6,692 bases of DNA, from NCBI GenBank assembly GCA_002417685.1, contig DICP01000101.1, positions 1 through 6,692 on the forward strand, read 5' to 3'. Positions 1 to 5,660 of the stretch are shown here, piece by piece (positions within the stretch are counted from its first letter, which is position 1; each line of letters begins with the position of its first letter). This stretch comes from Candidatus Mesolinea sp. UBA5823. Its GTDB lineage: Bacteria; Chloroflexota; Anaerolineae; Anaerolineales; Anaerolineaceae. Under the pieces are notes generated by a model, which had not been told where the DNA came from, ran no database searches, and saw only the letters and a program-made list of their open reading frames with translations. The translations under genes were made by a program, and so were the position numbers.

Positions 1-846
1 ATTCTCGCCGGCAGGCACCCCGTGGTAGAAAAGCTCAACACTGGCGAGCGTTTCATCGCGAACGACTTAGTTTTTGAAGAGGGTGAGGTCATCCGCGTGA
101 TTACTGGACCCAACATGAGCGGCAAATCCACCTTTTTGCGCCAAGTGGTGCTGATTGTACTGATGGCACAGATTGGCAGCTTTGTGCCGGCGGATGCAGC
201 CGAAATTGGGCTGGTGGACCGCATCTTTACGCGCATCGGCGCCCAGGATGCCATCCATGCGGGGCAGTCAACCTTTATGGTGGAGATGATTGAGACCGCG
301 AATATCCTTAATAACGCCACGCCGCGCAGTTTGCTCATCTTAGATGAGATCGGGCGCGGTACGAGCACCTATGATGGGCTCTCAATTGCTTGGGCAATCG
401 TTGAATACCTGCACAGCCATCCGCGCCTAAAGCCGTATACGCTGTTTGCCACGCATTACCACGAACTCACCGAGCTGGCTGAGATTTTGCCTGGTGTGCG
501 CAATTACAACGTTGCTGTGAGTGAGTCTGAAGGCAAGGTAGTTTTTTTGCATAAGATCGTGCCAGGGGGTGCCGACCGCTCGTATGGCATTCACGTGGCT
601 CAATTAGCTGGCTTGCCAGGACCGGTCATTGAACGCGCTAACCAAATCCTTAAGCAGTTAGAAGCGACCTCTGGGAAGACCATTCCTGAAAAGGTTAGCA
701 GCCAAGATCAACTGCGGCTCTTCCCGGAAAATAATCCCTTAATGGAAGCCTTTAAAAAGGTTGACTTGAATGCGCTTTCCCCCATCCAAGCGCTTAATTT
801 GCTGTATGAATGGCGGCGGAACTTTTTCCCTGAGGACAAAGAATAA
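1..846 (+). CDS. mutS: DNA mismatch repair protein MutS, C-terminal part (5' end outside window)
   Basis: The reading frame is open from base 1 and begins ILAGRHPVVEK, the conserved GRHPVVE stretch at the start of the MutS ATPase domain, so the gene starts upstream; the GTG at 22 is not the start. MutS binds mismatched or looped DNA as a dimer and uses ATP to signal repair. Visible motifs are the Walker A loop GPNMSGKST (106-132), the GQSTFMVEM signature stretch, the Walker B and D-loop DEIGRGTST (343-369) and the H-loop region FATHYHEL (445-468). These are followed by the helix-turn-helix dimer segment (LPGPVIERANQILKQLE) and a C-terminal tail of the kind that mediates tetramers (NPLMEAF...ALNLLYEW). 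The 281 codons present are about the last third of a usual 850-900 aa protein. No mutL follows; the next gene, fmt, is convergent. All ATPase motifs are intact, so the product should be active if the missing part is normal. Confidence 0.97.
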   Translation: MLAGRHPVVEKLNTGERFIANDLVFEEGEVIRVITGPNMSGKSTFLRQVVLIVLMAQIGSFVPADAAEIGLVDRIFTRIGAQDAIHAGQSTFMVEMIETANILNNATPRSLLILDEIGRGTSTYDGLSIAWAIVEYLHSHPRLKPYTLFATHYHELTELAEILPGVRNYNVAVSESEGKVVFLHKIVPGGADRSYGIHVAQLAGLPGPVIERANQILKQLEATSGKTIPEKVSSQDQLRLFPENNPLMEAFKKVDLNALSPIQALNLLYEWRRNFFPEDKE

Positions 847-866
847 GCACAAAGTCTTGTGATCTT
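845..866 (+). terminator. Small hairpin at the mutS stop codon, weak terminator candidate
   Basis: CACAA (848-852) and TTGTG (857-861) form a perfect 5 bp stem with an AGTC loop. AAG (845-847) and CTT (864-866) can extend it across a 2 nt bulge. It begins inside the mutS stop codon, where an intrinsic terminator might sit. No U-run follows (the next bases are ACACGG), so termination here is doubtful; it may only protect the mRNA end. Confidence 0.2.
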
Positions 867-875
867 ACACGGTCT

Positions 876-893
876 CCAGGTTTCGAATCCTGC
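876..893 (+). other. tRNA T-arm-like fragment, no full tRNA
   Basis: CAGG (877-880), then TTTCGAAT, then CCTG (889-892) resembles a tRNA T-arm, whose usual form is a GTTCGAATC loop. The loop here is 8 nt rather than 7. No matching acceptor stem, D-arm or convincing anticodon arm is visible upstream, where mutS coding sequence ends only 30 bp away. At most it is a decayed 3' tRNA fragment. It could equally be a chance hairpin, and CCTGC (889-893) can instead pair with GCAGG (913-917). Confidence 0.2.
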
Positions 894-931
894 CTATATA
901 GTACTTTGCAAAGCAGGTAACTTTCAAGCCT

Positions 932-1012
932 CGAGGAAGGAGACCTACGGTCAAATTCCTCGCTCGGTACCCTACGGGTAGGCTCCGCACTTAGGAGACC
1001 TATGAGAACAAG
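932..1012 (+). repeat. Structured intergenic repeat, copy A (three consecutive hairpins)
   Basis: Bases 941-1012 align without gaps to 2061-2132 (offset 1120) with 53 of 72 identical by hand; 14 of the 19 differences are transitions. Copy A folds into three adjacent hairpins. The first has CGAGGAA (932-938) with TTCCTCG (956-962), enclosing GACC/GGTC with a TAC loop. The second is TACCC/GGGTA with a TAC loop (968-980). The third is GGCTCC (981-986) with GGAG-A-CC (994-1000, one bulged A). A 10 bp direct repeat AGGAGACCTA occurs at 938-947 and 993-1002. The stretch lies between the convergent ends of mutS and fmt, so it could be a 3' UTR structure, a small RNA or a non-autonomous repeat. The strand is arbitrary. 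I recognise no known RNA family. Confidence 0.6.
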
Positions 1013-1013
1013 A

Positions 1014-1046
1014 GAATGGTGCTGGAACTTCTTTCCAGAAGAATAA
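1014..1046 (+). pseudogene. Short diverged duplicate of the mutS 3' end
   Basis: Read in frame from 1014, this gives EWCWNFFPEE and a TAA stop. The authentic mutS tail at 808-846 reads EWRRNFFPEDKE and stop. Of the ten codons that align, seven residues are identical and one is E for D. The F, F, P and E codons differ only at the third base, the pattern expected of once-coding homologous sequence. Copy A of the intergenic repeat ends immediately before it. The frame can be opened by an ATG at 1002 to give a 14-residue peptide, but I do not call that a gene. It is probably a remnant left by insertion or recombination at the mutS end; chance similarity cannot be excluded because the match is short. 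Confidence 0.45.
1022..1038 (-). terminator. Hairpin downstream of fmt, weak terminator candidate
   Basis: CTGGAA (1022-1027) and TTCCAG (1033-1038) make a perfect 6 bp stem with a 5 nt loop, 35 bp past the fmt stop codon on the - strand. The fmt transcript would read CCATTCTCTTGTTCTC beyond it, which is pyrimidine-rich but not a true U-run. The same bases belong to the mutS tail duplicate, so the hairpin may be incidental. Confidence 0.2.
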
Positions 1047-1072
1047 GGCTCAATTTAAATGAAAATAATCTC

Positions 1073-1984
1073 TCAAAGCCAATTGGGTTGACCACGGAGG
1101 AAATCAGCGCCGCTCATGGGTTTTTTGCCTTCCGGTTGAACACGGTCGAGCACCAGCAAGCCTTGGGCTGTGCCTACCGCTGGGCTTTCATTAACGATAT
1201 AATGCGCGCCAATGGAGCTATCAAAGGTATCGTGCGGGTGCGCCGCCAGCACTTTGAGCTGCCGGCTGTTGAAGTTGAAATAGGTACCTGGCCAAGGCTG
1301 ATAGGCATTCACTTTTCGGGTTAGCTCCAGCGCGCTCCGATTGAAGTCCAGTAAGCCGTCGGATTTTTTTAGCATGGGGGCGTACGTGGCTTCATTTTCA
1401 TTCTGGGGCAATGGAGCGACCATGCCATCCAAGTAAGAGGGGAGGATCTCAATCAGCGTACGTGCACCCAGTTCCGCTAATTGCTTTGAAAGCTGGCTGC
1501 CTGTGATCCCGAGTGGGAGTGGCACAGAGCGCTGAGAAAGAATTGGTCCGGTATCCAAGCCTTCATCCATGAGCATAATCGTTACACCGCTATGATCATC
1601 TCCGGCGGCAATAGCAGCTTGAATGGGAGAAGCGCCCCGCCAGCGCGGCAACAGCGAGGCATGCACATTCAGACAACCCTTAGGAGGTAAGTCCAGCACA
1701 GCTTTGGGTAGAATTTGGCCAAAGGCGGCTGCGACGATCAGATCTGGAGCCCAAGCTGAGAGCTGTGCCAGCACTTCCGGTTTGCGCAAGGAAACAGGCT
1801 GGTAAACCTCCAAGCCCAGCGTTTGGGCTGCCTGCTTGACCGGTGAGGCTTGCAGTTGGCGTCCGCGCCCGGCGGGACGGTCAGGCTGGGTAACCACGCC
1901 CACGACCTGGTAGTGCTCATACAAGGCTTGGAGCGTGGGGAGCGCAAAATCAGGTGAACCCATGAAGACGATGCGCGTATTCAT
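1073..1984 (-). CDS. fmt: Methionyl-tRNA formyltransferase
   Basis: This enzyme transfers a formyl group from 10-formyltetrahydrofolate to methionyl-initiator tRNA in the cytoplasm, making the fMet-tRNA used to start translation. The product is 303 aa, slightly shorter than the E. coli enzyme (about 315). It opens with the Rossmann strand RIVFMGSPDFALP, followed by the flexible tRNA-binding loop PDRPAGRGRQLQ (34-45, with R42). The formyltransferase core LNVHASLLPRWRG (105-117) carries N106 and H108, and D144 lies in DEGLDTGPI, so the catalytic triad is complete. From about residue 205 comes the C-terminal OB-fold domain that contacts tRNA, ending ADFLRGQPNWL. The start is fixed by an in-frame TAG four codons upstream (1994-1996) with no other start codon between. 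The gene is alone, without the def neighbour common elsewhere. It converges with mutS and diverges from pulA. Confidence 0.97.
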   Translation of the reverse strand: MNTRIVFMGSPDFALPTLQALYEHYQVVGVVTQPDRPAGRGRQLQASPVKQAAQTLGLEVYQPVSLRKPEVLAQLSAWAPDLIVAAAFGQILPKAVLDLPPKGCLNVHASLLPRWRGASPIQAAIAAGDDHSGVTIMLMDEGLDTGPILSQRSVPLPLGITGSQLSKQLAELGARTLIEILPSYLDGMVAPLPQNENEATYAPMLKKSDGLLDFNRSALELTRKVNAYQPWPGTYFNFNSRQLKVLAAHPHDTFDSSIGAHYIVNESPAVGTAQGLLVLDRVQPEGKKPMSGADFLRGQPNWL

Positions 1985-1990
1985 GGCGAA

Positions 1991-1996
1991 ATTCTA
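1991..1996 (-). promoter_or_regulatory. Candidate -10 box for fmt, possibly giving a leaderless mRNA
   Basis: On the - strand TAGAAT (5 of 6 to TATAAT) lies only 6 nt before the fmt ATG, so transcription would begin at or next to the start codon. No Shine-Dalgarno-like purine run precedes the ATG (upstream bases ATAGAATTTCGCC). A good -35 is not visible; GTAACT at 17 nt spacing is a poor match. The assignment rests on one hexamer and the lack of a ribosome binding site. Confidence 0.35.
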
Positions 1997-2009
1997 TCAT
2001 GAGAGCTAA

Positions 2010-2022
2010 GTTAAGTTACTCA
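2010..2022 (+). repeat. 13 bp direct repeat, left copy
   Basis: GTTAAGTTACTCA at 2010-2022 recurs exactly at 2070-2082, a period of 60 bp. The right copy lies inside intergenic repeat copy B; the left copy sits just upstream of fmt, over its expected -35 region. The match weakens after 2022 (5 of 10 in the overlapping 2021-2030 block). It may be a truncated third copy of the repeat or a paired protein-binding site. Confidence 0.6.
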
Positions 2023-2060
2023 TTCTGACAATCAGTGATCATAAATGCTTGCAATGGTGG

Positions 2061-2132
2061 AGAACTGCGGTTAAGTTACTCAATCGGTACCTCACAGGTG
2101 GGCTTCCCACTCAGGAAATTGGTGAGAACAAG
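2061..2132 (+). repeat. Structured intergenic repeat, copy B
   Basis: This is the partner of copy A (941-1012), ungapped and about 74% identical. Hairpin 2 is kept as TACCT (2088-2092) with AGGTG (2096-2100) and a CAC loop: the C972-G976 pair of copy A has become T2092-A2096, a compensatory change, and T968-A980 has become T2088-G2100. Hairpin 3 is kept more weakly (2101-2106 with 2114-2120), with three G-C pairs turned into G-T wobbles and one mismatch. Hairpin 1 is largely lost. A local alternative hairpin GTGGG/CCCAC (2098-2102/2106-2110) is also possible. The copy lies between fmt and pulA in the same orientation as pulA. Confidence 0.6.
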
Positions 2133-2148
2133 GAACTCTCATTTTTTT
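2123..2148 (+). terminator. Terminator-like hairpin with T7, at the end of copy B
   Basis: TGAGA (2123-2127) and TCTCA (2137-2141) pair around a 9 nt loop and are followed directly by seven T (2142-2148). The stem is short and only moderately stable, so termination would be inefficient. GTGAG (2122-2126) can pair instead with CTCAC (2091-2095), which would break both this stem and hairpin 2 of copy B. The arrangement is attenuator-like, but no test of it is possible from sequence alone. It sits about 175 bp before pulA, on the same strand. Confidence 0.35.
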
Positions 2149-2171
2149 GCATCCCTCTAATCTATGAACTT

Positions 2172-2201
2172 TTGAAACAGTAACTTCATTTCGGCTAAAT
2201 T
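2172..2201 (+). promoter_or_regulatory. Candidate distal promoter of pulA
   Basis: TTGAAA (2172-2177, 5 of 6 to the -35 consensus) and TAAATT (2196-2201, 4 of 6 to the -10 consensus) are separated by 18 bp. Transcription would start near 2208, inside the 32 nt inverted repeat that follows, leaving a leader of roughly 110 nt. The call rests on sequence match only, in an AT-rich region where such matches arise easily. Confidence 0.35.
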
Positions 2202-2203
2202 GT

Positions 2204-2235
2204 TTTTTTCATCATTCTGTAGGATAATGAAAAAA
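2204..2235 (+). promoter_or_regulatory. 32 nt inverted repeat upstream of pulA, operator candidate
   Basis: TTTTTTCAT (2204-2212) is matched by ATGAAAAAA (2227-2235), a perfect 9 bp inverted repeat. After one C/A mismatch the symmetry continues for four more pairs (ATTC against GGAT, including one G-T), leaving a 4 nt centre. The arms are too AT-rich and the T/A order is wrong for an intrinsic terminator. Position, size and dyad symmetry fit a binding site for a dimeric regulator between two candidate promoters. The regulator is unknown, and the sequence does not look like a LacI-type sugar operator with a central CG. Confidence 0.45.
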
Positions 2236-2252
2236 CGATTAGATTAGCTTGA

Positions 2253-2280
2253 ATTACATAAAATAAGGGTGCTCTATTAT
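2253..2280 (+). promoter_or_regulatory. Candidate proximal promoter of pulA
   Basis: TATTAT (2275-2280, 5 of 6 to the -10 consensus) has ATTACA (2253-2258, 4 of 6 to the -35) at 16 bp spacing. Transcription would start near 2287, about 35 nt before the pulA start codon and just ahead of its ribosome binding site. If it is used, the inverted repeat at 2204-2235 would sit upstream of the -35, as activator sites often do. Confidence 0.3.
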
Positions 2281-2307
2281 TTCAACAGTTGGCGGGCAAG
2301 TATGCAT

Positions 2308-2313
2308 AGGAGG
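2308..2313 (+). promoter_or_regulatory. Strong Shine-Dalgarno of pulA
   Basis: AGGAGG (within TAGGAGGT) lies 8 nt before the ATG at 2322, a near-ideal ribosome binding site. It fixes the pulA start together with the in-frame TAG at 2307-2309. It is clearly stronger than the sites of the other genes in the window. Confidence 0.85.
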
Positions 2314-2321
2314 TAATTAAT

Positions 2322-5300
2322 ATGAGAAACACAAGGTGTAATCTTCACATCCTAATTGTACTTTTTACCATACTTGCACTGGTTTTTCCCAGTCCCACAC
2401 CAAATGTATTTGCTCAGAATACCCCGCAGCCTGAAATTGTTACGATTGCAGGCACGATGCAATCGGAGCTAGGCTGCGATGGAGACTGGATGCCCAATTG
2501 CGAAATTACCAACCTCACCTTCGATGCCAACTCAGATATTTGGAAAGGCACATTCGAGGTCACCCCGGGAAACGATCAGGATAAAAAAGGCCCGCGGTAT
2601 AAAGTTGCGCTGGATGGCTCCTGGAGTGAAAACTATGGAATGAACGCCAAGCGGGACGGCGCAGATATTCCCCTGGTCGTCGATCAACCTATCAATGTAA
2701 CCTTTTATTATGATCACAAGACGCATGTGATCACCGATGATTACAATACTCCCATTATCGTAGCAGTAGGGGATTTCCAAACCCAATTAGGTTGTTCACA
2801 AAATGATGATCCAAACTGCTTGCGAGCCTGGCTGCAAGACCCAGAGGGTGATGGCAGCTTTACCTTTGCTACTAGCGCACTTAAGGCAGGCACTTATTCA
2901 ATCGCCTTAGCAATCAGCCAGAAAACGATCACCAATACCTTGGACCCGACCAGTTTTACCGTTACCAAGGATAATGATGAGGTTTACTTCAGTTACGACC
3001 TGGCAAATGAAGAGTTGTATATAAGCACAACAGGTGCACCTAAGGGTAACCTGAATGCACAGAAAGCTATCTGGGTCAACGAGGATACAATCCTCTGGGA
3101 TGTCATTGGTTCGTCGCGCTACCAGTATGCGCTGGTCTACTCTCCTGAAGCAGCCTTAAAGCTCACGGCTGATGGCATTTCGGGCGGCATCGAAGTCCCG
3201 CTCACGTATATTGAGTCTGGTCCTGGTGATGAGGTCCTAACCCAGAATCCTCACCTCAAAGGTTATACCGCTTTCAAGCTTGCGGAAGCAGACCTTGATG
3301 CGGTACCTCAGATGCTCCGCGGACAGGTTGCAGTAGTTGCTCGTTATACTTCAGGGAAGATGGTAGATGCCACCGGCGTTCAAATTGCCGGCGTCTTGGA
3401 TGATCTTTATACTTATTCCGGAAAATTAGGCGTGGAATTCGTTGAAGGAACGCCAACCCTGAGAGTGTGGGCGCCAACCGCCATTTCAGTTGGAGTCTGG
3501 CTATACGATAATGCCATGCTCACAAGCGGGCAATTTTACCCCATGGAGCGCGACGATGCCACGGGCGTGTTTAGTATCACCGGCGAACCAACCTGGAAAA
3601 ACAAATTTTATCTCTACGAAGTCAAAGTTTTTGTGCCTAAAACCGGCAAAATCGAGACGAATTTGGTGACTGACCCCTATTCGTTCAGCCTATCAATGAA
3701 CAGCACCCGCAGTCAGATTGTGGACCTCTCAGATCCGGCGTTAAAACCCATCGGTTGGGATACGTTAGAAAAACCTGAACTGTTAAATCCTGAAGACAGC
3801 GTGATTTACGAACTACACGTGCGCGATTTCAGCATCTCCGATGAAAGCGTGCCAGAAAAATACCGTGGTAAGTTTATGGCTTTCACCGTGGATGATTCCA
3901 ACGGAATGCAGCACTTGAAAGCACTGGCTGAGGCAGGCTTAACGCATATTCACTTGCTGCCGGCGTTTGATATTGCCAGCGTGGACGAAAACTACGCTAC
4001 CTGGAAGAGTGTGGATGAAGACTTGCTCAAAACCTACGGGCCAGCCTCTGAGCTTCAAGCCGAAGCCGTGGCGCTCATAAAGGGGCAGGATGGCTTCAAC
4101 TGGGGCTACGATCCGTACCACTACACCACCCCGGAAGGCAGTTACGCCACCAATCCCTTCGGTTACGTCCGCATTCGGGAATTCAGGGAAATGGTGCAGT
4201 CATTAAATCAAAGCGGGCTGCGGGTGGTGATGGACGTCGTTTACAATCACACCTCGCAAAGCGGCCAGAATGAAAAGTCGGTGCTCGATAAAATCGTTCC
4301 AGGCTATTACTACCGCCTGGACCTGGAAGGAAATGTGGAAACCAGCACCTGCTGCCAAAACACTGCCACCGAGCATCGCATGATGGAAAAGTTGATGGTC
4401 GATTCGGTAATTACTTGGGCGACCCAATACAAAGTGGATGGGTTCCGCTTCGACCTGATGGGGCATCATATGCTTAGCAACATGCAGGCGGTGCGTGATG
4501 CATTAGATGCCTTGACACTGGAAAAAGACGGTGTGGATGGAAAGTCTATCTACGTCTATGGCGAGGGTTGGGATTTTGGCGAGGTTGCTAAGAATGCACG
4601 TGGTATCAATGCCACCCAGCTAAATATTGGCGGTACGGGCATCGGGGTGTTCAACGATCGGCTGAGAGATGGCGTCCGCGGCGGAAACCCATTTGATGAC
4701 CCACGCTTACAAGGCTTTAGCACTGGCTTGTATCTCTTCCCTAACGCCGTCGAATCGCGATCACCAGAAGACCAGCTGGCAAAATTGCTGGATTACACCG
4801 ATTGGATCAGGATTGGCTTAGCGGGAAACCTGAAGAACTATACGTTCACCCAAAAGGACGGAAAGACGGTGGATGGCGCACATATCACCTACAACAATAC
4901 CCCTGCCGGCTATACTCTTGACCCGCAGGAAAATATCATCTATGTCTCCGCCCATGATAACGAGACCATCTTCGATGCCGTCCAACTCAAAGCACCGGCA
5001 GAAGCAACCCTTGCGGATCGCATCCGCATGAACAACTTAGCGCTCAGCGTCCCGATGTTCAGCCAGGGTGTGCCCTTCTTCCATGCAGGAGATGATATTT
5101 TGCGATCCAAATCCTTAGACCGAAACTCTTATGACTCGGGAGACTGGTTCAACCGCCTAGATTGGACCTATCAGACGAATAATTGGGGCGTGGGGCTGCC
5201 CGTTGAAGGTACAGATAGGTGGGATATTTACGCCCCCTTGTTAGCTAACCCTGCCCTCAAACCATCTCCCCAACAGATCACCAACGCCGCTAGTGTCTTC

Positions 5301-5660
5301 AAGGAATTCTTGCAAATCCGCAAGAGCTCTCCGCTCTTCCGGCTGACTACTGAAGAACAAGTTATGGATACAGTTTCGTTCCTCAACACTGGTCCTGACC
5401 AAATCCCTGGTTTGATCGTCATGCGGCTGGTAGATGTCGATGAGATCGACCCGAATTACAGTGAAATCCTAGTGTTCTTCAATGCCAGCCAGGAGACCAT
5501 CACCTTTAGTGACAGCACCTGGATGGGCGCAGGTTTTGCGTTGCACCCGGTGCTCGTCAACTCTGTCGACGCGGTCGCAGCCAGGGCTGTCTTCAATCGA
5601 ACAGCGGGCACATTTTCGATCCCCCCACTGACGACCAGCGTGTTTGTTTTGGAGGATTAA
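2322..5660 (+). CDS. pulA: Secreted type I pullulanase (GH13_13), starch debranching
   Basis: It hydrolyses alpha-1,6 branch bonds in pullulan, starch and related glucans. The 1112 aa product is near the 1090 aa of Klebsiella PulA. Residues 1-31 are a Sec signal peptide (hydrophobic ILIVLFTILALVF, likely cut after VFA); there is no lipobox and no C-terminal anchor. Two X25-type pullulanase modules follow (about 36-137 and 142-236), then the pullulanase N2 domain (about 240-355), CBM48 (about 370-465, with LRVWAPTA), the GH13 barrel (about 490-930) and a C-terminal beta domain. The type I signature is FNWGYDP (592-598). The conserved regions are DVVYNH (638-643), GFRFDLMGHH with nucleophile D711, YGEGWD with acid/base E748, and SAHDNE with D879. 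The stretches ETSTCCQNTATEH and YKVDGFRFDLMGHH place it in the plant limit dextrinase and Klebsiella clade. No maltose transport or other amylase genes are adjacent. All catalytic residues are present. Confidence 0.96.
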   Translation: MRNTRCNLHILIVLFTILALVFPSPTPNVFAQNTPQPEIVTIAGTMQSELGCDGDWMPNCEITNLTFDANSDIWKGTFEVTPGNDQDKKGPRYKVALDGSWSENYGMNAKRDGADIPLVVDQPINVTFYYDHKTHVITDDYNTPIIVAVGDFQTQLGCSQNDDPNCLRAWLQDPEGDGSFTFATSALKAGTYSIALAISQKTITNTLDPTSFTVTKDNDEVYFSYDLANEELYISTTGAPKGNLNAQKAIWVNEDTILWDVIGSSRYQYALVYSPEAALKLTADGISGGIEVPLTYIESGPGDEVLTQNPHLKGYTAFKLAEADLDAVPQMLRGQVAVVARYTSGKMVDATGVQIAGVLDDLYTYSGKLGVEFVEGTPTLRVWAPTAISVGVWLYDNAMLTSGQFYPMERDDATGVFSITGEPTWKNKFYLYEVKVFVPKTGKIETNLVTDPYSFSLSMNSTRSQIVDLSDPALKPIGWDTLEKPELLNPEDSVIYELHVRDFSISDESVPEKYRGKFMAFTVDDSNGMQHLKALAEAGLTHIHLLPAFDIASVDENYATWKSVDEDLLKTYGPASELQAEAVALIKGQDGFNWGYDPYHYTTPEGSYATNPFGYVRIREFREMVQSLNQSGLRVVMDVVYNHTSQSGQNEKSVLDKIVPGYYYRLDLEGNVETSTCCQNTATEHRMMEKLMVDSVITWATQYKVDGFRFDLMGHHMLSNMQAVRDALDALTLEKDGVDGKSIYVYGEGWDFGEVAKNARGINATQLNIGGTGIGVFNDRLRDGVRGGNPFDDPRLQGFSTGLYLFPNAVESRSPEDQLAKLLDYTDWIRIGLAGNLKNYTFTQKDGKTVDGAHITYNNTPAGYTLDPQENIIYVSAHDNETIFDAVQLKAPAEATLADRIRMNNLALSVPMFSQGVPFFHAGDDILRSKSLDRNSYDSGDWFNRLDWTYQTNNWGVGLPVEGTDRWDIYAPLLANPALKPSPQQITNAASVFKEFLQIRKSSPLFRLTTEEQVMDTVSFLNTGPDQIPGLIVMRLVDVDEIDPNYSEILVFFNASQETITFSDSTWMGAGFALHPVLVNSVDAVAARAVFNRTAGTFSIPPLTTSVFVLED

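Noticed and set aside
22..846. GTG at 22 as a real start of a short MutS-like gene
   Set aside because: The frame is open upstream to base 1 and codes the conserved GRHPVVE motif across this point, so the gene is simply cut by the window edge.
1016..1324. 102-codon open frame on the + strand starting at ATG 1016
   Set aside because: It lies almost wholly antisense to the well-conserved fmt gene and resembles no protein I know. Its first codons overlap the mutS tail duplicate in a different frame.
2010..2082. GTTAAGT as an integron attC core site (GTTRRRY)
   Set aside because: No RYYYAAC partner lies at a fitting distance on the same strand, and there is no integrase or cassette array.
2322..2345. 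pulA start codons (MRNTR) as a derivative of the repeat-end MRTR mini-frames
   Set aside because: The match needs two indels and is short; a charged N-terminal region is normal for a signal peptide.
4203..4469. 88-codon - strand frame inside pulA
   Set aside because: It is a shadow of the pullulanase catalytic core, whose conserved regions I and II occupy the same bases. The same applies to the other short antisense frames in pulA and in the PHP gene.
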